From Tubulanus polymorphus (lineage: Eukaryota > Nemertea > Palaeonemertea > Tubulaniformes > Tubulanidae): a DNA stretch of 64,000 nucleotides. A model generated the notes under the pieces. The model was given only the letters and a program-made list of their open reading frames with translations. It had not been told where the DNA came from and made no database searches. Shown here one piece after another: positions 17,716 to 29,037 of this stretch. A program made the position numbers and the translations under genes. Position 1 is the first letter of the stretch, and the number at the start of each line of letters is the position of its first letter. The stretch covers positions 5,084,001 through 5,148,000 of the forward strand of contig NC_134026.1 of NCBI RefSeq assembly GCF_964204645.1. The letters are read 5' to 3'.

Positions 17716-20700
17716 TCATAATTGAGGTGTTTTGTTATACTGACGAATGGCCCCTACATTCGAAGAATACAAGCCTGACTGGCCAGGTCTTCCATTTCTG
17801 ACGTTTTGGTAAGCTGATTGCTGCATTGGAGGTTTGAACGGCGCGTTGTTGTAAGATTTAAACCCTGAGTTATTCGCTGGACGGACTGTCGAAGAGCTAT
17901 AGGTCGGCACGTGATTTGATGACTCCTCCAATCCGAACAACATTTTCAGATCGTTGAGAGACAGTTTCTGTCGTTTAGCTCCGGCTCTGAAAATTTCATG
18001 AACATATAATTAAGTAATCTATAGCAAAAACTTAATAAGACACAGCCTATGAACGATGTAGATAATCTGAACATACCCTGTAAGAACATTGTTTGCCAAA
18101 TCTGTCTTTTTCTTTTGCAACGCAACAATTTTTTCTTCAACTGTATCCTTACAAACGAACCTATAAACATAATATATCTCAAATAGAACATAAACCACAG
18201 GTTACTTATTCAGAAAAGGATCTATTTACAATCCACCCCGAATATACTGTCCACGTCGCTGATTTGAGTTTTTAGTGGCATTGAGGGTATGGTAGTGTAT
18301 TGGGGGTTAAACTTTAAGGGTATGACTGCGTATTGGAGGTTCTCAGAAAATACCAGGCATTAGGGTCGAGAGTTTAGTGGCTGACTGACTGTATTTACAG
18401 TACCTGTGAATGAAGACATCTTTCTTCTGACCAACTCTGTAAATTCTGTCACATGCTTGAGCTTCAAGAGCTGGATTCCTATTGAATTACATGTATATAT
18501 TTTGTTAGACAAATATCAAAACGGGATATAGTGATATGGTAGACCCTTTTATTATAGTAATCAGTGCCCAACAAACATGCTTTACACATCAAGCACTCAC
18601 CAGTGGATGTCCATTATGAACAAATTATTTCCGCCAATCAGATTAAGTCCGACTCCGCCTGCCCTGAGTGACAACAGCATCACCTACGAAGGATATAAAT
18701 CACAATCAAATCCCTGCCAGGAAAATCCTCACGCGAGAATAATCAAAACAGATACATGTCGTTGTTTACCTCGGGCCCCTCATTATCGTTATTGAAGTTT
18801 TCAACCATATCCTGGCGTGATTTCGGAGGAATATTGCCTTGAATTAGGTGAAAACGTATGCCTTCTTTTTTCAAGTGAATCGCGACTATGTCCAACATCT
18901 TCGTCCACTGAGATACGATAACACTGCGCAAACAAAACAGATATTAATCTAAGCTCCAACTGTTCAAGTTTTGTAATCAATGAAATTTCGTTAGTCTAAT
19001 AAAGTACCTCTTCTCTGGTTTACCAGGACGAGACCTTCTTTTGATTTCTCGAATCTTTTCAATAAGCATAGATATCTACAAAATACCATTCAAAAACTGA
19101 TCTAGGAATCCGAACAGTGTTTGTTATTTGTCAAAAGCGGAAATGAAAATATCAACCAGTACCTTCGTGCTAACAGCTCTACCTTCGAATAGAGAATTCA
19201 ATCCAACCTTTGGTTCTTTAGGGTCACTAAGAGACATTAGATCCATTTGTTCTTCGAGAGTGACATCGAGACCTTCATCTTCTAACACATCCATTTCGAA
19301 TGCCTGTTAATTTGAATGAGAAAATTACATTACAGTGTATCAAATAAGTTATTTGACGTTAAAGAGTGACTTCTTAAAAACCTTTTTGCATGAGAAAAGC
19401 TTTTGTCCAGTGCTAAGGCCCGATAAGGAAGAATAACTAAAATAATGAGCGTCCACAGCCTGGTGTATATGCAAGTATCAATGGTGGTTTGAATGCTAAA
19501 AGGAACACTTACATCTTTCATGAGAGACAAGTGACAGCAAGCTTGTCGCAGTCTCAACAGTAACAGCAGAATCTGACTTCCACCTCCTGTAGCATTCTCA
19601 TCCTTCTTCAGGGTCAGTGCACCCGACAAATGACTAGATCCAGGATCGGGCAATGGCTTGGTAAACGTATTCGCACTGGCATAACCCATCTTTTCTCGTT
19701 CTTTGTCCTCTTGCTTTTTGAGATATTCTTGCAGCATGTTCCTACAAAGCGACATCACGTATACATTACGAACTAACTCGAGATAAGAAATTTCTTGGAT
19801 CAAATTCTGGCTTCAGCGAATATTCAAGGTGAGAATCGCAAGAAACATACTTCGATTGCGAGAATATCTTGTCATATACAACTTTTTCATCTGTTGAAAG
19901 CATCAGTTCATGGTTAACGACCTTTTTCTCCGGTAAACTGACCTATATCGAGTAGAAAACCGAAATTCACTAATAAAATCAGCAGGAATGACACCTCCAG
20001 TTTTTGAAAAACGCTGCATTGTTTCCTACCAGTGGCTTTCCACTGACAGTCATTTGGTTTTTCGTTCTTCTCAGCAATAGACTTTTAATCAAAATATTCA
20101 AACGCTTTGTTCCTTGTCCTGAATACATAGAAATCATTAAAATCGCACACAAATCACACCGTCTGGAGAAAGTCAGTATAAGTAACTATAACATAGTTAT
20201 CCATCATTTGTCCCTAGCAAAATTCACCTGATTTCATTTCAACCTGTTTTTTCCATACTTTATATTCATCAAATGGAGAACAACGTAAAAATCTAGATAA
20301 ATAGAGAACCGTTAAATATAGATCGCCGTTTATAAAGCTCAGCACTAGCCGACTATCATGAAAGAGAACGATATAACACAAACCTTAGAAGAGAGTACAT
20401 GTCTAACAAGTCATTCTGAATAGGAGTACCAGTAAGAACCCATCTATGGGCAGCACGCAGGCGACAAACCGACATCGCAGTCAAGCTCTTGTGATTCTTG
20501 ATATTGTGTCCTTCGTCGAGAATGATTCGATCCCACGCGATCCTCAGTAAACCCGGCTCGTTAACACCGGTCTGCGAAAATAAAGATGGTAGCTTTAAAG
20601 ACCTCAGAAACTACATGTATATACCACAATTTCAACTGGGCATAACAATTGTTAGAGGTCAGACCTTGTAATAGGAAATAATCAATAAATAGAGTTGAAC

Positions 20701-23700
20701 CTTGTGATACCGGTAATAGCAAATTCCAATATGGAAAACCAAATCAGAAATGATTTCATACTATTTGTAGGAACAAATAGATTTTCCGATCCCCTTATAT
20801 TCGTTTTAACTAAGTATTTGAAGTTCACAAACCTGTTCATCTTTGACAGATTCCTCAGCCGACGCTTTCTTCCCATCTATACCAGTAGGTGCACCGACTT
20901 CCTTCCCAATGATACTGTACGTAGTCAACACAACATCGTGTTTAGCTATCCTAAGAGAATAACGGAAAGATGCAACTATTATAAGTAACCTAGCTTTCAG
21001 CTTAAAATCCATCAAAATACTGCATTTTTTTAAAAATTTCGCACATACATCCGTGGATCCTTATCCCGTTTCGGGCCGTGATAAACGAGAACCTTCAATT
21101 TTCCTTCGTCGCATCGATTTTCAATTTCTTTGTTCCACTGATGAATCAGTGACGCCGGGGCGACGACCAGAGTGGCGCGGGATGCGACTAACGACTTGTT
21201 CACTGTAAGAAGCAAGCAGAAACTATTTTTGAATGTTATGAGCAAAACGAGTTTTTTAAGGAGTTTTGTGCATTTTGCTCAAAGTGAAGGAGTTTCAAGC
21301 AGTTTTAAATGCATTTTCCCTTTTGGAAGTAGATTTTTCAGGAATCAAGGAGTTGTATCGACATTCCTTGTATTTGGATGAGATAGGTGCATGAGATTAC
21401 TAACGAAAGAAACCATTAATTGAGGCAATAAACCTACCTTTCTTCAGTTCTTGTTCTTTCGACAACCATTCCGAACTGGCAGCATCTTTATCGGGATTCC
21501 TTTCTTTCTGGTTCATAATCAGCGAAATCATCGTCAGAGTTTTCCCCAGACCCATATCATCAGCTAAAAACAAAACATACACAAATACTTGTAAAAATGT
21601 ACGAGAAACTCTACGAACATGGGGAAAGGGTGGTTCAATTCTTACCAAGTATACCACCAGCGGGTTCCTGTTGTTCGCGCCACAGTAACCAAGCAATCGC
21701 CTGCCTCTGATGGGACATCAACTGAACTTTCAAACCCGATGGATCTTCGCTCTCAGTCGTTTCATTAGGACAAGTCTCAAGTTGCCTGAAAACAAAAGGA
21801 TGTTTTTATTTCAATTCGAGACATTATCAATCAATATCATGGTTTGTCTTTCATGATGTAAATTGTATATATTCAATATACAATAGGGCTAGATTTTGTT
21901 TGCTTTCAACATCAGGGTTAGACGATAATGACTTTGAGGGATATAGAATAAGTCATTATCTGGAAGGCTACTGGTCAGTATGTGAGACCAAGAAATAAGA
22001 ATACAACATCTAAAAGGAAGGTAGTTGTCTTTATGAATGCGCTTGAACTTACTTATGTAAGCGTTCTAAAGCATCAGTTGTAACAGCTCCGACTTGTTTC
22101 AATCGATCTTTAGTCATACGTCCTCCATACAGCGTCATCGCTTGCGGATTGGCTAAAATACAACCGACCGAAATTATCAAACTCATTTCATTTGCTAGAT
22201 CAACACTGTCCACACCTAATTCCATTAGCTTTCTTCCCAATTAAGCATGTAATTTCCTGACACTTAACTCTGAAATCCATGACTACCCTTTGATTACGAG
22301 GAAATTTCAACTGAATGCCAGAAAATCGTCAGAGCCAAAAAATGTGAACTCAATTAACACCACAAAAAATGAATATATCATTAAACCTTGACTGGCGCAC
22401 TAAAGAGCTGAAATTCCCTGACTTTCAAAGACCCGGAAAACTATTTCTAAATTCCCTAATGTTCCAGGATTTTCACTGACCGTGGGAACCCTGTGCTACT
22501 GAGACATTTTAATGAATAGTGATTGGTGTTCGTCGTGGTGTTCTTAAACAAAATTGTCCCCTCCTCTATATGCATTAGTTAGCATACCTGCATACATCTG
22601 TTTGAGAGCTTGTGGTGGTATTGGTACGGCATGCGATAATATTTGTGTCTGACGAGGAACTACGCTCGGTCTAAACCCATCTCCCTTCGCGTCGACTTTG
22701 GGTTTGTGAATGGCGCCATATGCACTTTGTTTCGTTTTCATCTCGTCGAGAATCAGTTCACCGAGAGTTTTCTCCAGTTCTTTAATCTGATCCTTAATCC
22801 GCGCCCCTTTATCGGGCAAACACGAAACATCGACTTTCTGATACAGTTCCTGAAATGGTCAAAACCATCGTAGACATCAAAATTCTAATCTCTGTAATGC
22901 ACAAAAAAACATTAATTACCGAGTTGTAACTCACTCGTTTCTTCATCAATTCATGTTTCAGTTGTTGCTTAATTGCATCTCGTTGCGAGTCATCAGCCAC
23001 GTGAACCGATCTCGGATCACTTGTCGATCCATTTGCGGATTCCGATTGGGGACAAGACGCCGATACTTTTCTTTCTGGTTTGTGAGATACCGATGAATCT
23101 TTCTGTACATGTTTGTGAGATACCGATGAATCTTTTTGTTCCGGTTTGTGAGATACAAATGAATCTTTCTGTTCCGGTTTGTGAGATACCGATGAATCTT
23201 TTCGTTCCTGTTTGTTGGATACCCCAGGATTTTCAATTATGAAACAATCATCATCATCATCATCTGTGTCATCATTATCACTGAGTATAACAGCGCTACT
23301 CTCACGTCTGCTGCCCATACTACGCTCGATTTTCGCCGATGAAGAACTTGAACCACATTTTTCATCAGATCTATTTCCATCTTTTTCAGAAACCCTTTCC
23401 GCTATATCTGCATAGTTTTTATGCCGGTGCGGTACGTTGTGTGAGCTGACTGGACGTTTATCCGATTTAGGAACTGGTTTGGTTTGCGTAAGCAGATCGG
23501 ACACATCTTTTTTATACAACGGTTTCTGAACAGAATCGCGTGTATCCAGATTACTGACGACATTCGGCGGAAGTCTATGATCACCAAGGGGTTTTTTCGC
23601 TTGTTTTACCACTTCTTGCGATGCCTGGAAATATTAACTGTGTAGTCAATTGGCTAAAGAAGCTCACAATAGTATCCCTTTGAATGAGTCTACATCACAG

Positions 23701-24888
23701 TACAGTGTGTAAATCAGTAATGGACCTTGCTAGTACACCTTGGTTTATTGACGTTATTAGTAATAAATATTTTAATGAAATGAAAAATGGCAGCACACTT
23801 CGAACACAGTGAAATACTATTAACTAACAATACACCACAGTGATATACTGACGTGAAATCTTAAAAAATTTTCAAATTATTAATTAGTCAGCAATGAAAG
23901 GGTTAATCATTTCACTATTAAAACAGTTTCCCACCCCATATTGCTGGTGGTATTTAAAATTTAAAGATGGTCTGTGACCTCACGTCACATCTTGTACAAT
24001 GGGAGGTCTTAGGCATTTTGTCTTGAGAAGTCACATTACAGAATGACTCCTAAAGGCCACCTTGAATTCACACCCAACTTTTTTCTGGACTCACCTTCTG
24101 AAGTGCGAGATCTTTCACCACGCCAATAACTGGATTCTCTTTTTGCATAACCTGAAAAACCTCAACTGATTAATACTTTTTGTTTGAATTCAGAACGAAT
24201 GGTTATCAAGTTGAGAAATGTTATACCTCGTTAGACTGGACCGTCACGTGACCACACCAAGATGCACCACTTTCTCTGCCAACAGTACAACGATAGTATC
24301 TCCTTAAAAGTAAAATGATATGTATCATATAGATAGCCATAAATCAACAAATTCAGTAATTTTGATCGTTATTTTTCAGTTCATACCTCAATTCATTTTT
24401 TGAGTTTTGCGATGAGAAGCTCTGTAAATCTATACATTTTCCTGGGTGCTGTGTACACAACATTACTGGTATTCTACAAAACAAAGTCAGCCTTAGATAA
24501 AAGAAACCCAAAACATCCTCCGCGGTAAAATATATCCTGCCTAAATACAACTTACTTTGCTTCTTTCACGAAGTCACATCGATCAGCCGTACTCGGTCCA
24601 CAGATAAAGAAGCTTCTTCCTTTATTTGGCCCAGGTTTCGTTGATGTTTTAATGTAGCATGCTTTTCCTGGACGACAAATACAGAAGCAGAATAGATAAA
24701 TATCAAATGTCAACTAACTCAATGAGAACTTAACATTTCGTGGACAGACTAGAATTCCACAGAAATTGTCGTTATTTTGCTACTACGATTTAAAATTTAA
24801 TGAAAAAAAAACAAACAAGATGTTCTATTGTTTTTTAGTTAGAAGAAGACCATCTTGACTTACCATGATTGCAATTAACAAGATCCAT
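17716..24888 (-). CDS. TTF2: Transcription termination factor 2, SNF2-family ATPase
   Basis: Uses ATP to release RNA polymerase II transcripts from DNA, notably at mitosis. Exons: 24888-24864, 24667-24556, 24473-24387, 24302-24227, 24151-24095, 23624-22920, 22849-22588, 22152-22053, 21785-21646, 21563-21438, 21202-21049, 20950-20833, 20571-20384, 20292-20228, 20118-20030, 19942-19851, 19741-19513, 19303-19163, 19075-19008, 18923-18770, 18683-18601, 18478-18404, 18160-18077, 17986-17716. Phases all agree: 1166 aa (human 1162). Order: N-terminal GRF zinc finger (about 5-45), a second Cys/His block, a Ser/Lys-rich disordered region with tandem repeats, then the helicase core. Walker A DDMGLGKT is near 523, DEGH near 673, LTGTPIQN near 701, VSQWTKM near 948, AGGVGLNL near 1004 and DRIYRVGQ near 1034. 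About 70 polar residues follow the usual LFGL end, unlike human. Confidence 0.96.
22240..22510 (-). repeat. Dispersed 'AGGGAATTT' repeat in a TTF2 intron
   Basis: On the minus strand it begins CAGGGTTCCCACGGTCAGTG and then has repeated blocks such as TTAGGGAATTTAGAAA and GTCAGGGAATTTCAGC. Similar lysine/glycine-codon-like strings (GGAAAAGTCAGGGAAA) occur near 43130-43240 and 50890-51000. The terminal CAGGGTTCCCACGG looks like a transposon end; no coding capacity. Confidence 0.55.
23089..23220 (-). repeat. TTF2: 33-bp in-frame tandem repeat in TTF2 exon 6
   Basis: Four units of 11 residues (consensus [11 protein letters not shown], with variants [11 protein letters not shown] and [11 protein letters not shown]) in the disordered linker before the ATPase core. 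Unit length is a multiple of three, so copy number can change without a frameshift. Confidence 0.85.
23690..23906 (-). mobile_element. piggyBac-like MITE, degraded copy B
   Basis: Lies in TTF2 intron 5. Its right end reads AGTCAGCAATGAAAGGGTTAA, the reverse of the family's left end. The interior keeps GGCAGCACA..GAACACAGTGAAATA and TTTTCAAATTATTAATTAG. The palindromes are decayed. Confidence 0.6.
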
Positions 24889-26516
24889 TGTCTAATAATT
24901 CAGGATGTTTTTGCACCCTGATTAGACTTCTTTCGTTTTAATATTTCCAAATTTCCCAGAGTAAATACTTAACGACAGCTGGCAAAGGCCGACAGGCGCT
25001 AGGCGGCGCTGTCTTGATCAGGTTCGAATCGTAAATAAATCGTAATCGTAATCGAATCCTCTGAAAATTCGAATCCTGACACGAGACTTGGAATCAATCG
25101 GCTTTTTGCCCGAGGTCCATAGCTTTTTATCCATTGACACTCGATTTAACGAAAACTCTTGCATCCATTCTTTTTTTTAGATTTCTTTTATTTGATATCA
25201 ACATCAAAAATAAATTACATGTAAATTGAATAAATTACACAATCCGCTTTTCTCTGTGAGAACTTATCTTAGGTGGCAAACAATCCATTTAAAACTAGTT
25301 TTCGTGACATTTTAATTTCTGTTTTTGGTGAACCATACAATATACAAAATAAAACAAGGGAAAAAAACTCATAAAAATGAGGTAACTGGAGAGGTCATTT
25401 TCTCGCGGAATTTCAGCAGAAGATTTTGAATACTTTTATACCACGAGTGTATAGGATTAAAAAAGTTAATAAAATAAACCGAGGACAATGTCTATAAAGT
25501 ACCAATTGAATAGTTGAAACAATGACAACTACTGCACAAAAAGAGCTTTTTCTAATCAAGCAACTGAAAATACAAAATTTGTGGAATGATATTTCTTACT
25601 AGCGAAAAGCATTTGTGAGTAAATCCGACGGAAATATTGGATACTATTGTGGAGGTAACAATAACGAATGATAATAATACTACAATCAAGCACCAAAATT
25701 ATGACAACTAACAAAATCAAACGTGTATTATTTCATTACAACATCTTGTGTAAATCCAGTGCAACCCCATTTAATGACATTTGGTTTACAGGCAATGCAA
25801 CACAGTCAAACCGTTTTTTATCCAGTCCACTGTCATTGTACAGTGTCAGAAACAATGATTTTGAGCAATTTTCTTATATAGAATGCATCACAATCATAAA
25901 AGTCATGTATAATCATATGAACATAATATAGTGGTATATGACACAAAATAGAAAATGCTTTTTGATACAGCAGATTAACAAGGTTACACATTACTTCAAA
26001 AGCTTCCATGTTAAATAACTCCTGGATACCATGGGGCATGTACACTTTTAACGGTGTTACAGAAGTGTGCCATCATGAAATAATACTAATAAAAATATGA
26101 AATAGGAATGCAAGTATATTGTTTACACAAAAGTCCACCAATAAAAGATGTGGTTAATTTCAGTGTTTAAAATGTCATTGAAATTTAAAAAAAAAAACAG
26201 TGCACATCTTAATGTGAAAATCGTAAGTGAATTTATGCCACTATTGAATATTTTTCTCGATGTCAAAATCTAATCAGGTCTCGAATATCGATACCTTTAT
26301 GAGACTATCAATTGAAAGAAGTGACAGATGTAATTAGCTTCAGCCATGCCAAACTGGGCCACAAGATCGAGTTCGTCATTGAAAAAAAAATAATTCAACT
26401 CAGTATTTTGCTTATATAGGCAATCATTTTCAGTAAGCACAACAAAAAAGTTTTTAAGAAACATTCTTCTGCAGTCTGTCAATTCCATCAAGGTAGCCAA
26501 ACCATAGCTAGGCGTA
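24889..26516. other. Gap between TTF2 start and SNAP29 stop
   Basis: It contains the TTF2 promoter near 24900-25100 and, beyond it, probably the SNAP29 3'UTR. TTTATT at 25187-25192 would be a poly(A) signal giving a 3'UTR of about 1.3 kb; nearer hexamers are possible. The sequence is strongly AT-rich and no coding exon is seen. Confidence 0.45.
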
Positions 26517-27822
26517 CTATTTGTAGAGAATGTGATGAATTTGTTTGGTTTGTCGATTAACGGAACCATCGGCGCGATCAACTGCTATATTTATTCTCTC
26601 AATTTGATCGTTTTGAGACTCTAATTCGTCATTAAATGCCATTCCCATGTTCTTCAACCGAGACAACGTCGAGCTCATTAGACCTGAAAAAAAAACACCA
26701 CACAATTCATCAGTAAAATTTGTTTATTAGCCAACTCGTAATATAGCGCCCCCTAAAACCAGTTTCATGAAAAGGATTACTCTTAAATCAATAAAATTTA
26801 TCCATTAATTCAGTAGATCTTAAATTGATGATTTAGGGTTTACTCCGTTCTAAGAAACAGGGCCCTGGGTAGTATATCAGGTGATGTGGGCTTGTATATT
26901 AGGGGATGTGGGTAGTACATCAAGGGATGCCAACATTGGAACAGAAACGTCTGATTTCCTAGATTCAAGATGAAAATGTCAAATCACCTAAATTTTCATC
27001 GAATTGTTCTTCATTCGATTTCGACTTGACCGAATCGGCTTGTCTAGCTCCGTACGGGGAATCAACAGTATCTTCTTCACGCAGCCGAATTGCCGGGTGA
27101 ACGCCCGATTCCTTTTCATTGTAATCGTTTTCGACGACATCGTTTAGTCGGCTAGTTTTTTTTCGCACGGGTTCAGGTGGCGGCGAGTTAGTTTCCTTTT
27201 TAGAAAACCAGTTTTTTAATCCGCCGAAAACACTCTTGATTGAGTTTATGTGTCTTTGAGTAGTTTTCATTGATTCATTTATTTCAGTTGCCTTTCCTTC
27301 GATATTATCCAACTGTTCGCCTTGTCGGACAAGTTCCTGAAATATTCAAATAATCACAATTAAGTATACCTTCAAAAAGGGCAATGAGGAATTGATGGAT
27401 AAATCCACAGGGGCCTGACACAAAAAGTTTTTGACTCCAGTATCCTAGGTACTACATATAAAAAGTCTTCTTATATATTGTACCTTAGGATACTACTGGG
27501 CCCTGGGGTAAAACAATTTTGTGTCAGGCCCCTCTGTGTGGACAAATCACTGGCCTAATAATTAACTTGCTGGTCATCTTACCTCCGCCGTAGCTATTCC
27601 CATTTGCTCAGATTCGTATAAATGAACTAAAGACCGCTGTTGACTGGCAAGTTGACTTTCCTCAGAATCCTTGATTTTTTGAAGCAGCGCATCCCGTCGA
27701 CTTTCAGCGGTATCTACGCCGCCACCGAACGCACCCATATTCGCGTCGTGTCTCTCCGTTCCCCAACTATCGTCGTCGTAGAATGGATTGCTCGATCTCT
27801 CGTGGTCGTCCCATTTCGACAT
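26517..27822 (-). CDS. SNAP29: Synaptosomal-associated protein 29 (Qb+Qc SNARE)
   Basis: Supplies two SNARE helices for fusion of autophagosomes and endosomes with lysosomes and other trafficking steps. Exons 27822-27583, 27336-26988 and 26683-26517 give 251 aa (human 258). NPF at residues 12-14 is the EHD-binding motif that marks SNAP29. The Qb helix runs from about 60 to 125 and includes the conserved SESEQ-type start and the block RHINSIKSVFGGL. The Qc helix fills the last 60 residues (SRLKNMGMAFNDELESQNDQ), with a Gln at its centre. There is no palmitoylated Cys cluster, unlike SNAP25, which fits SNAP29. The start ATG gives MSKWDD. The linker is Pro/Lys/Glu-rich and unrelated in detail to vertebrates. 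Confidence 0.95.
26866..26935. repeat. Short imperfect tandem repeat, SNAP29 intron 2
   Basis: Three degenerate units of about 24 bp built on GTAGTATATCAGGTGATGTG and GTAGTACATCAAGGGATG. No further function is visible. Confidence 0.5.
27406..27540. mobile_element. Palindromic MITE in SNAP29 intron 1
   Basis: The left end CACAGGGGCCTGACACAAAA is matched by the right end (reverse complement CAGAGGGGCCTGACACAAAA), with a further inner inverted block around CAGTATCCTAGGTAC / GTACCTTAGGATACTA. It fills about half of the 246-bp intron and can fold almost end to end. Confidence 0.75.
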
Positions 27823-29037
27823 TTTTTACAAATCACCAGATTTATTCTGAGAATTATTCGAATGAGTTTCGATTTTTTATTTGACAGCGCCACATATACT
27901 TCCGGGTTAGCAGCGCCCTCTAGTAGTGGTAGTAGCTATTTTCAACCCAAATTTACTATATTGAATTACTATCTAAATCATATCTATTTGTAGAGCGTAA
28001 TTATCTGGATAAAGATATGCAATTAAGTAATAGAAACCCCCAGGAAATATATTCTGGGATTTTTATTTGCAATCGTATGAATAGTCGGTTCAGAACTATA
28101 TTATTTCCGAATGGGCCCAAAAGCATGCCGAAGCAAGGGGTACTGGTCAGTGGTCAGCCTACTATTGCCTAATCGGTCACCGATATTGTAGTGATATAAA
28201 TATCCACAAATCAAGAGCAAAAGCTGTGAATTATTTCATGACAAAAATTATATTTAATCATCTCGTTATCCATCATATACAGATAACATTCCAATAATCC
28301 TGAGAAATGTGGATTAATGTGGTTAAACAAATACATGAAAATGAAAATCACTACCACCACCAACTAAAATCATATGACTCAATTACTGTGTAAAGCACTG
28401 ATAAAGCATCAGCCAAGTTACCGGTATCAGACCGACCCTTGACATTACCCACAAAGAATGATATTAGTACAATCATATTTTTAGAACTTATGTCACACTC
28501 TTAGCCTCTTAGCTTCATGAGTTATCAATCCCATGTATAATTCAATTAATCATACTACAATAAATTTCACAATTCTCTTCTCATGAATGAAGCTGATAAA
28601 TTCAAGAACCTAATCCAGTGTATTCTGAAAACAAACTAGGGGGCCAGGGACACCCGTGTTCTGTTGGTGAAATGCTTGAATGCTGATTATTTCAATTATT
28701 TCAGCGCCCTCTGGTGCAGACATACTTCCTTAAATGAATTTGTCACGTCTACAGCCAGACAATTTAGTGAACGAATAGCCCATTGGGGTACGACCCAAGT
28801 TGGTTAAAAAAAAATGTCACTATTTACAATTGCGGAATGAGTTCTAGAACAATGAGCCTAGCACACATCCTTTACAAATGATGCCGAATGAAGTTCAATT
28901 TATGGGTGTCATCGGAATTACCTTAAGATGTAAACTTTTAGGCAACCGAATAACTCAAAGTCATGTATCTAATATGAAATAGTCGAGTAATTGAGAGAAA
29001 ACCATCAAGAGCTTAAATTAGCACCACACAGATGTGT
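27823..29037. other. Gap between SNAP29 start and YDJC stop
   Basis: Contains the SNAP29 promoter (27830-28000 region) and the YDJC 3'UTR/poly(A) site. No coding exon, RNA gene or clear repeat was seen. Confidence 0.4.

Noticed and set aside
22958-23236. Long frames on both strands over TTF2 exon 6 repeats
   Set aside because: They are shadows of the 33-bp tandem repeat, which keeps all frames open.
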